In this document: positions 1-9,776 of the stretch, in pieces | How positions within the stretch are numbered: position 1 is the stretch's first letter | How the letters are laid out: each line of letters begins with the position of its first letter | From: Falciphora oryzae | Taxonomy: Eukaryota; Ascomycota; Sordariomycetes; Magnaporthales; Magnaporthaceae | DNA length: 64,000 bases | Assembly (NCBI GenBank): GCA_000733355.1 | Contig: JNVV01000065.1 | Location: forward strand, 136,726 to 200,725 | Reading direction: 5' to 3' | The notes under the pieces: model-generated | Databases searched by the model: none | What the model saw: the letters and a program-made list of their open reading frames with translations, nothing else | What the model was told of the DNA's origin: nothing | Position numbers and translations under genes: made by a program

Positions 1-1412
1 GCCTCCAGCACGCGCCCTATCTCCAGTTGACGGTTCGGGGCGGTTGCGTTACCGAATACGGGTGGCTCGCCGGACCGGCCGGGAACAATTCGCAAGAGGA
101 AACGTACCTTTTATGGGGGGGTGAGATGAAAGTTACCGTCCCCCTCGGCGACGCCGACATCAGATATGCTCCAAGAGTCTCCTTCAGAAACCGCCCCGCG
201 GTCGGCCCCGACGGCAACGTTTCGTTTGCCGTTGTCGTCGCCTCGGCGCACCGAGCGAGCATCAGCGAGGGGTCCGACCCATGGTACGTGACAGAGCGCC
301 GTCCGGATACCGCGCCGCAAACACAAATGAATGCCAGTTTCTGGATGAAAAGCGGAAGGCCGGCCCTGTCGTGCTGGCAACAAGATAGCTGGACCCATGG
401 GGGGCAAACTGTCTATAGTCCTGGCAAACTTAACAAGCTCCCTGGCCTAAACGTGCCGAGCTCGCTGCTCAAAGTGCTCGAGAGCGCCTTCAAAGTCCCG
501 ATGCTCGTCACGCTCGGCACCGCCAGCGGGGACTCGGCGCTCAGGTCCCGGACCACGAGCCCCAACGGCGTCATCGACGCCAAGGTGTCCAGCATCAAGA
601 GCGACATGCGGCGCCTGATCATCGGGAGCTTCGTGGCGTCGCAGAGCGTCCTGACGGACGCCACCATGTACGGCACCAGCCAGACCTACCCCAACGTCCT
701 CCAGGGCACGAACGGGCAGCCGGCCGACGGCGCCGGCGATTTCGTCATCTCGGACCCGGGCATCCAGACGTTCAACCTGGGCGGCATGATTGCCCTCGTG
801 GTGCTCCTGGCGTGTCTGCTGCTTCTGTCGTTGATCATACTCGGAGCCCGCCACGTCCTCGGCCCAAGCCACAACCAGGGCCAGCCGCCTTTGCAGGGAC
901 CTGCGAGGGCCTGGACTCGACTCAGGGTCTTGTCGGCTGCCCAGCTGTTCCGCTGCGTCTACGAGCCCGGCAACGATGTCCTGGGCGACTGGCAGTGCAC
1001 CCACCTGCCGGGGCCTGGGGAGGTTTCCCTGGCCGCGTGCATCAAGGATAAGCACTGTAAAGGCCATATTATGAGCCAGGAGGTTGGCAGTGGCAGGTCG
1101 TCCGCTAAGGAGGGAGGCCATGGCGGACCAGCTGTTGAGGAGGAGGGCCATGGCGGATCAGCTGTTGAGAATGGGGGCCGTGGCGCACCGGTTGCCGGGG
1201 AGGTTGGCAGTGGCAGGCCGACTGCTGAGCAGGGGGGCCGTGGCGGACCAGCTGTTGAGGAGGGGGGTCGTGGCGGGTTGGCGGCCGAGAGGGTTGGCCG
1301 TGATGGACCAGCTGTTGAGGAGGGGGGCCGTGGCGGACCGGCTGCCGAGAGGGTTCGCCGTGGCGAACCAGCCGTTGAGGAGCGGGGAGCGGTGAGACTA
1401 GCTGATCTCTAG
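1..1412 (+). CDS. membrane-anchored surface protein, 5' end missing
   Basis: The reading frame is open from the first bases, so the true start lies outside the window; the TTG at 27 is internal. The visible part is a 260-residue extracellular-looking domain, then one strong transmembrane segment (GGMIALVVLLACLLLLSLI, about 780-840), then a cytoplasmic tail. The tail ends in about ten imperfect copies of a 10-residue unit close to AVEEGGRGGP (1084-1395). Large fungal membrane proteins of unknown function often have this layout, with an ectodomain, one membrane helix and a low-complexity tail. I do not recognise the family and propose no function. The stop is TAG at 1410-1412. Confidence 0.7.
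   Translation, partial: LQHAPYLQLTVRGGCVTEYGWLAGPAGNNSQEETYLLWGGEMKVTVPLGDADIRYAPRVSFRNRPAVGPDGNVSFAVVVASAHRASISEGSDPWYVTERRPDTAPQTQMNASFWMKSGRPALSCWQQDSWTHGGQTVYSPGKLNKLPGLNVPSSLLKVLESAFKVPMLVTLGTASGDSALRSRTTSPNGVIDAKVSSIKSDMRRLIIGSFVASQSVLTDATMYGTSQTYPNVLQGTNGQPADGAGDFVISDPGIQTFNLGGMIALVVLLACLLLLSLIILGARHVLGPSHNQGQPPLQGPARAWTRLRVLSAAQLFRCVYEPGNDVLGDWQCTHLPGPGEVSLAACIKDKHCKGHIMSQEVGSGRSSAKEGGHGGPAVEEEGHGGSAVENGGRGAPVAGEVGSGRPTAEQGGRGGPAVEEGGRGGLAAERVGRDGPAVEEGGRGGPAAERVRRGEPAVEERGAVRLADL
1084..1395 (+). repeat. 30-bp coding minisatellite
   Basis: About ten degenerate tandem copies of a 30-bp unit run head to tail, with a core close to GGCCGTGGCGGACCAGCTGTT preceded by GAGGAGGGG. The period is a multiple of three, so copy-number change keeps the reading frame of the surface protein that contains it. 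Confidence 0.8.
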
Positions 1413-2041
1413 TCTTTAGTCTCCAGGAAGAGGGGAGGGATCTTGTCCTGAAGCAAGGCTACACGGATTGAAGGTTGAAGTTGCCTGGAAGGGGGGAGAC
1501 GGATCTACGGAATAGCCGCTCGTTGGGAAGGGCAGGAAAGGCCGTCGTCAAGAACCCCGGGAACTCTGTTATTCTCTGTCTTTTCAATTCATAATGATGG
1601 ATCTCGGTTTCAAAAACTTACATTAATGAATTAAGCAACCAAGAAGCAATTAGCGTGCAATTAATCTTCATTGAAAAGCAGGTACGAGTTTGGATCAAAA
1701 ATAGGCCGAATGCCAGTTACAAGATAAAAAGGCAACTCCAAATCCAGCGAAAATGCTCCGTAGCATAGGTACCCAAAAACACAGTTAAATACAAACGCCA
1801 AGTGGGAATCAGCCACGTGTCAAAGCTCTATGCGAAAAATACAAAACCGACGGCAGTAAACCTGGTTCCGTGCGGAGAATTTCGGGGCGAGGACCACTGC
1901 AACATAGAGGTGATACCCACGACCCAGGTTTGGCCCCTCGGCCAGCTCTCTCTTGGCCACCCGGCCACCCGTGCAAAGCAGCGAGAAGCCGCGTTCCTTC
2001 AGCCCAGCGCCCACCCAGTCTCTAAAGACGCGTCGCCTCTC
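1413..2041. other. intergenic, no gene seen
   Basis: The 3' flanks of two converging genes. The stretch 1600-1780 is AT-rich. The 1802-2494 plus-strand frame is the antisense shadow of the secreted gene that ends at 2042. Confidence 0.6.
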
Positions 2042-3084
2042 TTAGCGGCGCCTCTTGGTCGTCTTCTTGTCCTTGTCCGATGCCGAGTTCTTGCGCGAGG
2101 GGGGCTGGGGCTTGGGGCTGGACGGCCCAGCCTCGGCCGGCGGCTTCTTGGCGGCCGCCTCGGCCTCGGCCTTTGCCTTGGCGCTAGCGGCCGCCTTGGT
2201 TTCGAGCTCCTGGATCTTCTGCTTGCCCTTGTCTATGCCGCTGCCCTCTGGTTGTTTGCCCTTGCCCGTGCCAGCTCCCTCGGGCTGCTAGCCCTTTCCC
2301 TCGCCACCGGCGGCGCCCTGGCCGGAGCCCGACGCGGGCGGCTGGCTGCTGTTCTTGGACGGGGGCGGAGCCGGGTCGGGCATCGCGCCCGTCGCGCAAA
2401 TCTCCCTGTACTGGGCGCGGAGCCTGCGGGTCACGCCCCCCCCCCCCCCCCCCCCCCAGGTCGCCGATCAGCTTTGAGCGCTCCCTCGCCTTGACGGCGT
2501 TCTTGCCGTTGGCGGTGGGGTGCTCCTCCTTGTGGTTCCGGTACGCCGCGTACGCGGCCTGCGGCCTGTCCTCCACCTGGTGTGCGGTCTCGAGTGCCAC
2601 CTTCTTTGCCTCCTTCCACTCCTTCTTCATCTTCTCCGGGGTTTCCTTGAAGCATTCCACCGGGAACTTCAGGTTCTTCTCGATCTCGTCTCGTTTCGAG
2701 GTCACGGCTTCCTCGTAGGTTTTCAGCTGTTACGGCCGTTTAATCAATCAGCGCCGCGGAACGGCGGTCGAGGAGAGGAACACAGCATTGTGACGGGCAG
2801 GGTGGTCATCATTAGTGATGTGGAGAAGACGGGCAACTTACCTGGGTTGTCTCTTCTTTGTCATTCTTGTCTTCGCAATTCGTGAAGAGCCGGAACACGG
2901 AGTTGAAGCTGCCGAACACGAGGGCTGACGGATTGATATCACTACGAGCCACCACAGGCGCAGCCCCCAGCTGCATCGAGACCGTGTCTGCATACTGAGG
3001 TGGCGTAGATCTGAAGCCTTTGGTGGGGACAGCCGCTGTGGTGCTGAAAAGCAAGCCGAACGCGACAATCGGCTGGAAAAGCAT
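2042..3084 (-). pseudogene. secreted Lys/Pro/Gly-rich protein, frameshifted at a G22 tract
   Basis: Exon 1 (3084-2842) encodes a signal peptide (MLFQPIVAFGLLFSTTAAV) and a short secreted domain. It ends phase 0 at CAG|GTAAG. Exon 2 begins at 2726 after a CAG acceptor and has a charged, probably helical segment starting LKTYEEAVTSKRDE. A run of 22 G on the coding strand (2436-2457) then shifts the frame. Past the tract, the frame that reads like protein (starting VTRRLRAQYREIC) is one base off. That frame also has a TAG at 2290-2288 inside a GKGKQPEG repeat, then runs through an Ala/Lys-rich tail to a stop at 2042. The organisation resembles the gene at 20809-22431, which shares the GKGK(Q/E)PEG motif. 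It could be a pseudogene, an assembly error in the homopolymer, or a variable locus. Function unknown. Confidence 0.6.
2436..2457. repeat. C22/G22 homopolymer inside a coding exon
   Basis: Twenty-two consecutive C on the plus strand (G on the coding strand). The tract length puts the downstream half of the secreted gene out of frame; one G fewer or two more would restore the frame. Confidence 0.9.
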
Positions 3085-4244
3085 GGTAGTTGGTGGATAC
3101 TGCCGTATCGGGCAGCTGGGCCCGATTTGAGAGGTCGGCAAGGAAGGGAAAAGATCAGGGGCACCAGGATAGGAGTTGTGGAAGAGGCTGAGAAGGAACC
3201 GCGATGTTGTGATGTGAAGTTGTTGGGATGGGTTTCTAGAGTTGGAGGGCTCGCGGAAGCGTCTGTCAAACCCTAGAAGTAAATATATCTTGAAAGATTA
3301 ACGGTTGCGCAAGCCTCCAGCATGGGGGGGGGGGGCCTTCTTGGAAGCATTATTGCCCCCCTGCCACCTGGTTGATAAGCGGGGCTTCGCTTTTAGCTTG
3401 TGTGGCGCAATGGGATTGCAACAGCTCCTTTCCGGGCGCTACCGAGGGCAGATTCGGAGGCCGACCTTGCGCAGCGGCTTCGATATCCTAAGCTTGCTGC
3501 GTATTCTCGACCTTCCCTGCACCACATTCGCGTGGCTATGTAGAGGTGCATATGCGTGTGGGCGGTTTTCACCCCTGGCTTACTAGAAGCGTACCCTGGG
3601 GCCCGGAGGACACAAGACCGGTGCACAGAATCCTACCGGGCTGCCACTTCAGAGTGATATGTGGCAGCCGATAAGGTTTCAGGGGTACCCCATGTGGTAG
3701 GTAGGTTGTAGGCGGAATGGTAAGCCCTACGGAGTGCTTCCAATGGCTTGGATCGAGTCGCCTCGCAGCCGTCAAATGTCTGCTTCGATTGGGAAGTTTA
3801 TGGAATTGCATGGTCCCTGATCAGCGGGGGATTTTGCGCCCACTTTTTGGAAGCAGAATGATGCATCCCTGGTGATAATACATGGCTGTTCTGAGCAGCG
3901 CTGTCCCAGGGCTGCTGGTGGCTGATACTATGAATAGAGTCAAGGTGTCGGTGCACCTGACTTCTGCGCTACCTAAGCAGACCAGGACGCGTGATCTTCC
4001 TATCTTGGCAGCTGCTTCCTTCGCCCCCAGACGTGATTGCTTGAATACCGCTGATTGGACAGCAACTTTAATAGCCTGGTGCTGTTGGTTCCATCTTCAA
4101 TGAAGCTTCGACGCAAGCTGCCTGAGCACAGAAGGAAACCACAGGGTGGCGGGAATGCAGGATCGCATGTGGCGCAGAAGCACGGTCGATGAGCTTTGAT
4201 CCCCGCGGCTGGGATATCGACGTCTCGGCCGTTGGCTCCGTTCC
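3085..4244. other. intergenic, no gene seen
   Basis: About 1.2 kb between a divergent promoter and the 3' end of the 4245-4763 gene. It contains a G12 run near 3325. Open frames here are short, overlap on both strands and have no recognisable protein character. Confidence 0.55.
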
Positions 4245-4763
4245 TCACTTTGCGCTGGCTGCCGGATCCGCCTCCCGCTCGCCGTCGGCTGCTGCTGCGG
4301 CGCTCGTGTCGCCTTCGCTAATGGCACTCCGGAGCTCCTTCATGAGCGCTTCCTTCTCCAGCCGCTTCACAAACTGCTCCAGCCGCCGGATGTGCTTGAA
4401 GGCCTCGTCGACGTGCGTCTCGTGGATCTTGATCAGCGCGGGGACGTAGGTTAAGATCTGTCTTTGTTCGACAGCGGCTATGGCATCGTCACTGTGTTTG
4501 CCCCTGGCGGCGCTCCACGCATCGTGCATGTCCTCCTGGAGCAGGAAGTCGGACTTGGCTAGCTTCTTTGCGCTCAAGATGTCGTTGTAGCGTGTTATCA
4601 CGTCCTCCAGCACGTTTATCTGGGGGCGCACTTTTTCCAACTAACCCCGCGCACGCCCAGCAGGAGCTGATTTTTAGTAGTGTCCAAGTTTTGCGACGGA
4701 GAAAGAGGACGGTCAGAGGTCAGAGAAAAAACACACCTTTTCGTCTTCCTCCACCACGGACAT
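4245..4763 (-). CDS. small helical/coiled-coil protein, unknown function
   Basis: Two exons fit well. Exon 1 (4763-4737) starts at ATG and encodes MSVVEEDEK, ending AAAAG|GTGTG. Exon 2 (4640-4245) follows a TTAG acceptor in the same phase. The 140-residue product is charged and almost entirely helical by composition, with heptad-like stretches (LEKVRPQINVLEDVITRYND; HIRRLEQFVKRLEKEALMKE) and an Ala/Glu-rich tail. There is no signal peptide or membrane segment. It lies head to head with the long helical gene on the plus strand. I do not recognise the family; coiled-coil assembly or partner binding is only a guess. Confidence 0.6.
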
Positions 4764-4900
4764 GACCGCGGAGCAGCAGAATCTCGCCTTGCAGCGGATT
4801 GAGCAGCAGGCGGCTAAGGAGGAGCAACTCGCCTTGCAGCAGTGAAAGGATGAGACGATGCGAAACAGAGCTGTCGAGAAATACCTCAAGGACGCCTGTC
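4762..4900 (+). pseudogene. Gln/Glu-rich coding remnant with in-frame stop
   Basis: An ATG at 4762 opens a frame rich in Gln and Glu (RIEQQAAKEEQLALQQ). It meets TGA directly after the last Gln, then continues in frame with equally protein-like sequence (KDETMRNRAVEKYLKDAC). A single CGA-to-TGA change would explain the stop. This ATG overlaps the start codon of the opposite-strand gene, so at most one of the two starts is likely to be in use. It may be an old first exon of the helical gene downstream. Confidence 0.3.
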
Positions 4901-4945
4901 TTCCGCCTGGCCTTCAACTAGAACACCTACCTCTCTGCCGCGCCC

Positions 4946-7763
4946 ATGTGTCTCCAGATTCTCGGTTCGCTCTTCGTTGTCTGGACGGCCTCAGATGCCT
5001 CCGCTGTCAAGATCCTTCCGCCAATGGTGGGGTTCCAACATCTCCAGTACGAAACATTGGCCACTCACCTGCCTAATTACCTACCTATATTCGTCGCACA
5101 ATAATTTCATGTAGGATTGTATCCGTTACTCACAATAATTAACCTATGCCGAATAGGAACTTTGAAGGTTCCCTCCCGTCTCTGCAGACTTGTCTCATCC
5201 AGTGCTCGGATGCCGGCGTCAAGTCGTTCATCTCGACCCAAGCGGCTTCCGATGAGATAGTGCTGTCTAATGGCACAGTGGGCGAGAAGGTTATTACGCC
5301 CTTGAAGGCGGGACGCCATCTGGAGCTAGCCTGGATCAGCTAATTAACACCTTTACAACAGATCTACGAAATCATCCAGCTTCTCAACGGCCCAGAGGAT
5401 GCCAAGATCCTGTTGAGACCCAGGATCGAGCATCTCATGACTCTCGCAACAAGGTGCGAGACGCTGGCCAAGGGCATGCACAATGCCTTTGACTCATGGC
5501 TCTCGATGGTATGCGAGCCGCACGCTTGTGTCTCAAACCTCGTCGAACGCGGGCGAGAAGCTGGCGGCCAACCAAATTCAGTTGGCGGCCCAGCGGGTCC
5601 GGCTTGGTGGCAACGAAAAGATCGAGGAGGATGCCCTCAAGAGGCTCGAGCCCCTGCGAGTCACCGTTGAGGTCTCAACCGCAGCCTACAATAAATCCGT
5701 CGAGGACTACCCGTCGGGCTGGACCCTGATTGCGCAGCGGGCCGTCAGTGACTTGCTCGGAACCCTCACTGACGGCCTGAACCAGGCCCTGCCCGTCCTC
5801 GTTGAGAGCCTTAGTCCCGTGGCCAAGGTCGAGCGCGGTGTCAACATCTTCAAAGGCCTGAACGGCGGTGCCCAGGGCGGCAATGCGGGCGACTCCGGGC
5901 CGAAAGTGCAAAACGACGTCCCCGACGCAAAGCCGAAGGACGCGCCCGCCCTGGACCTGCCGGTGACGCTGCCTTACGGAAACGACCCGGCGTACCTCAT
6001 CATTGCGCTGGCCCGCGGCCACGTGGTCAACATCAACGCTTTCCTCACCGGCGGCCCGGACAAGGGCGTGGACTGGACCAGCTTGACGTCGACAGACCCC
6101 GAGAAGCTGAAGAGCGGCCTCGGTGTCCTGGTGACGCTGCTTGATGGAATCCGGCAGAGCTTTAAGCATTCGGAGAATCCTCCATCCAAGACTCTGGTCT
6201 CCATCTTTGATAAAGTCAAGAAGGTAGCTTCCGCTCGAACTTGCCACCATTGCCATTCCCGCCACATTGGGTGCTTTACTGGAGTGGAGCGAACGCGATC
6301 GAGGCCTCAGACGCTAACCAACTACCTGATCGCCAGATTACGGATGCAGTGAATGAAGCCATCAAGGAGAGCAATATTGTGCGCCAGGACAAAGACAACA
6401 GCCTGCCCAAGGCGGAGTCAGACGCGGTCAAGGGATGGCAAAAGATCATGGGCGTCTAGGTGGCGTTTACGTCGCAACTTGAGATGGAGGTGAGGCAGCT
6501 GGGCAGCGGTCAAGTCGTAAGCCCAAGTGCGGCTCATGCTGGTTTCTTTTCTCCTTAAAGACTTGCTAAGCTGGTTACTCGGAGGTGACATGATGTAGGG
6601 GGTGGTGGAGCAAGCAGACCTCTCTGCTAACCTACCACGGCATCCGGGCCCCGAAGTTCCAGAATTTCGACGAGACCAAGAGCAGCAAGCCTTCGAAGGA
6701 CACCGAGCCCAGCCCCACGGAGCAGCGCGGCGCGTCCCGCCAGCAGCTCCTCGGCTCGGCAGCCAACCAGCTCGCCACCAACTCGGCGGTCATGAAGGTT
6801 CAGAGCGAGCTGTACGCGGAAGCATCGGACAGAGTCCTCGATGTGCAGCTCAAGATCGCCGAGATCCAGGGCGAGCTGGCCAAGCTGACGGCCAGCACCA
6901 TCTCGCTCGAGGAGATCAAGAGGGTGCTGGTCAAGCGCATCGACGTGCTTGTGAACCTCAAGACCAACATCACGAAGCTCGTGTCCTTCTTCAGCGCCGT
7001 GTCGGTGCTGGTGGATCACGTCGTCAAGGATCACGTCGGGCCGTTCATCAAGACCATCGAGGCCACGACCGGGATACCGGCCACCGGCAAGGTGCCCGAG
7101 ATTGGAGGCTTCGCCTTCACGGACTTCCAGAAGCGGGTAATTATGGCCCTCGTCCACAAGCCCCGCGTCTTATCGAACCCTCACCGGTGCGCGGGTAGCT
7201 GACCACAGAACACCCAGTCCATATTCGGGAGCTGCCTCAACATCCATGCCTACTTCGACCTGTTTTCCGACATCGGCCAAATGTATCTCGGCGTTCACAG
7301 CGCCCACATCGAAGGGGGCATAGAGCTCGCCAACAGCATGCAGTCGGAGTACGGCACCGCCTCGCCCGCGGTGGGGGAGCAGATCCTCGCCAAGCGCAAC
7401 AGCGAGCTCGCCAGGTACACAAAGGGAGCCTCGGATGGCGTAAACGACATAGTCAGGCAGGCACTTTAAACCATTTCAAACCCACCACCCAGGTACCCCC
7501 TCTTCCCTTTCTTACTTGGAACTAACCCAAACCTTACACTTCCATAACAGAGACAACAGGCCATCAGGGGTGACCTCGAGGAGAACGCGAGGGAGGCGGC
7601 GAAGGCGCTCGAGTTCGTCTTGGTGCGGCCTCCCGGGGCCGTCGCTAAGGCCATCGAGGACTCGGGAGCGACCTCCAGGATGATCGCCGCCACGGGCCTC
7701 GCGAAGTCCAGCACATACCTCACGCGTGTAGTCGCTAGCACCCTGGCCCCGCTGATAGTCTGA
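4946..7763 (+). pseudogene. long alpha-helical protein, multi-exon, with premature stops
   Basis: Consistent exons are 5188-5289, 5362-5508, 5582-6223 (or from 5561), 6337-6489, 6618-7136, 7218-7460 and 7551-7763. A likely first exon, 4946-5110, encodes a hydrophobic leader (MCLQILGSLFVVWTASDASA). Every junction is phase 0. Two stops break the model: TAA at 5102-5104 and TAG at 6457-6459. Both fit CAA/CAG turned to TAA/TAG, and sequence on both sides stays in frame and protein-like. The donor at 5290 (GTTATT) is weak, and that at 7461 is GC. The product would be about 680 residues, mostly amphipathic helices with a hydrophobic hairpin-like stretch near 6985-7050. That layout recalls long helical pore-forming proteins such as the xenorhabdolysin A type, but I see no diagnostic motif and the resemblance is only an inference. 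Confidence 0.5.
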
Positions 7764-7997
7764 ATTGAGCGCCAGGTCTTGGCATAAGGCGCAGACCTCA
7801 GTATCATAAGAAGTTAACCACCTGGTAGCCTAGAAGACAAATATGTTGCGCAAAGCACTGGTTTGATAAGATGACTCCCGTCTTCATATCGGTAAATTGA
7901 AGAATGCTAGCCTGATCTGGACTTGTGGTACCCGAGTGTCTGCTCTTCTAACCAGGCCTGTAGCGCTCTTTTGGATATCTTCAAAGGCAGAGATTTT

Positions 7998-9032
7998 CTA
8001 GGGAAGTCTGCCTAACACGATAGAAACAACAGCGATGGCAACGACGGCCGCGGAAGAAGCGCCTCGCTGGCATCTGCGTCTACAAGTCTCCGACCCAGAC
8101 ACCACTACGGCCCCGGCACCGTCCACAATGTTGCTCGGCCGAAGAGCTGTGGCGCTGCCGCTCGTTTGAGGGGCCCCGGAGGCAGAGTCGTGCTGTGTTG
8201 GCTCTGTGATGGAGGAAGGGCCTGTCGCAGACATGGGTGTTCCCGGAGGGCCCGCCGTTGCGCCTGAACTTGTAGTGGTGACGATGCGCAGGCGAGTCAA
8301 GTCCGTGTCTATATTTTCGTGCCGAAGGGGTGGCGCCACAGTGGGTGTTGCTGCCTGAGTCGTCAAGGTTGAGGATGACAGATAGGAGTAGGTGGTTGGG
8401 ATGATGGGCCTGGTTGCCGAGAGCTTGGTCGATGCCGATGATGTGGAGGGGGAAGAAGAAGATGAGGTTATGGACATCTCTTTGGAGACGCTCGATATTC
8501 TGGAAGTGGTATTGCTGCTGTTATTGTTGTTACTGCTGCTGCTGCTGGAAGTGGAGGTGATGGTGGTGAAGGAATGAGATGCTAGTGGCGTCTCAGCGTT
8601 TGGAAGGCTAGTCGAGGGAGCAGTACTCGGGCCGGTCATGGTGCTGGAGAGGAAGCTCAGTGGCAGTGTATCGCCTGGGATGTTGCTGTTGCTGTTGCTC
8701 TTGCTGGTGGTGAAGGAAGAGGAACCACCAGCACGTGAGCTACCAGGGGTAACGGCTATGGGGTTGCCTGTTGGAAGCGCCGTAGTTGCTGTCATTTTCG
8801 CTGTAGTTTCTAACACCCCTGTCGTTGTCATACTAGACTTTGTCGAAGTCCCTGGCGGCAAAAAGGTCGCTTTGGAGGTGCTCAACGGCGACATGTCCAC
8901 GGTCGCCGGCCGCGGGTCTGCGCGGGTGATGTTCAGCGTCGTAGGGGAGGAGATATTGGCGAAAAGGCCGACGCTGGAACTGGCACTTGGGATAGAGGCC
9001 ATGACGAAATTCAGGGAAGACCTCACGGCCAT
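7998..9032 (-). CDS. Ser/Thr-rich mucin-like cell-surface protein
   Basis: This uninterrupted 344-codon frame is dominated by Ser, Thr, Pro and Ala. It has poly-Ser and poly-Asn runs (coded by the CTG/TTG-rich stretch near 8510-8560) typical of heavily O-glycosylated fungal wall proteins. The C-terminus ends in a hydrophobic segment (ASSAAVVAIAVVSIVLGRLP) after a basic patch (TCRRRCQRG), compatible with a GPI signal or tail anchor. The N-terminus (MAVRSSLNFV) is not a convincing signal peptide, and the frame is closed 60 bases upstream. A short upstream exon may therefore be missing from this model. No catalytic domain is visible. Confidence 0.55.
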   Translation of the reverse strand: MAVRSSLNFVMASIPSASSSVGLFANISSPTTLNITRADPRPATVDMSPLSTSKATFLPPGTSTKSSMTTTGVLETTAKMTATTALPTGNPIAVTPGSSRAGGSSSFTTSKSNSNSNIPGDTLPLSFLSSTMTGPSTAPSTSLPNAETPLASHSFTTITSTSSSSSSNNNNSSNTTSRISSVSKEMSITSSSSSPSTSSASTKLSATRPIIPTTYSYLSSSTLTTQAATPTVAPPLRHENIDTDLTRLRIVTTTSSGATAGPPGTPMSATGPSSITEPTQHDSASGAPQTSGSATALRPSNIVDGAGAVVVSGSETCRRRCQRGASSAAVVAIAVVSIVLGRLP

Positions 9033-9776
9033 GGTCGCAGTGGCTGACCCACGGGCTGTCTCGATGGACTTCGGTGGTTCTGCTGGTCACCCGTCATGTG
9101 TTTTGAAGACGAGGGATGAGACAGAATGAGCTTAGAAGGACTCGGGAGCACTCAGCTCCGATAGGGACATTCCGCTTCTAGGATCTTTGGAAGAGAGCAG
9201 AAGGACACGCCGTTAGTCCAAATCGGTGCCATGATGTGCGGCTCTATGGCTATATACTGGAACCCTAGCGAGTGAAGAACTGTATTTTTCACTACTGGAG
9301 AGCCTTGCATCCAAGTTATCCTTGGTTGTGAACCTCGAGCGGCTGGTGAATGTTTAGTACTGAGCCGAGTCCAGGGAAGAACCCAGGCAAATCTCGTGTG
9401 ATGGCCGAAAATGCATCTTCACTCGAGCCCCTTTTCTCCCTCGGGACTTCATCAAAGAGGCTTGCCTATGAATACGAGGTGACAGTCAACAAAGCAAATG
9501 CGAGGGTTCTGGTGTGAAGATAAAAGATGTATAAAATGATGGAGCCCAATGCTAAACCTATAACTCCAAGAACTCCAAGGTGCGCCTGATGCAGAAAGCT
9601 AAAACCACCAGCCCGTTACCTCCCCAAGCCCCACCCCCAAAAGTCAAGCCACAGCCCAAACGCCAGCGCAGTAAAAACAAAGAGGATAGAAAAGGAGGAG
9701 GGGGAAGCGGAGGAGACAAAAGAAAGTCATACGACACTTGCAAGATTCGCAGCGGGCAACCCGGGGCACGAACCGC
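9033..9776. other. intergenic, no gene seen
   Basis: Promoter side of the mucin-like gene and 3' flank of the repeat-protein gene. The 66-residue plus frame at 9580 is Lys/Pro-rich UTR-like sequence, not a supported gene. Confidence 0.5.
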
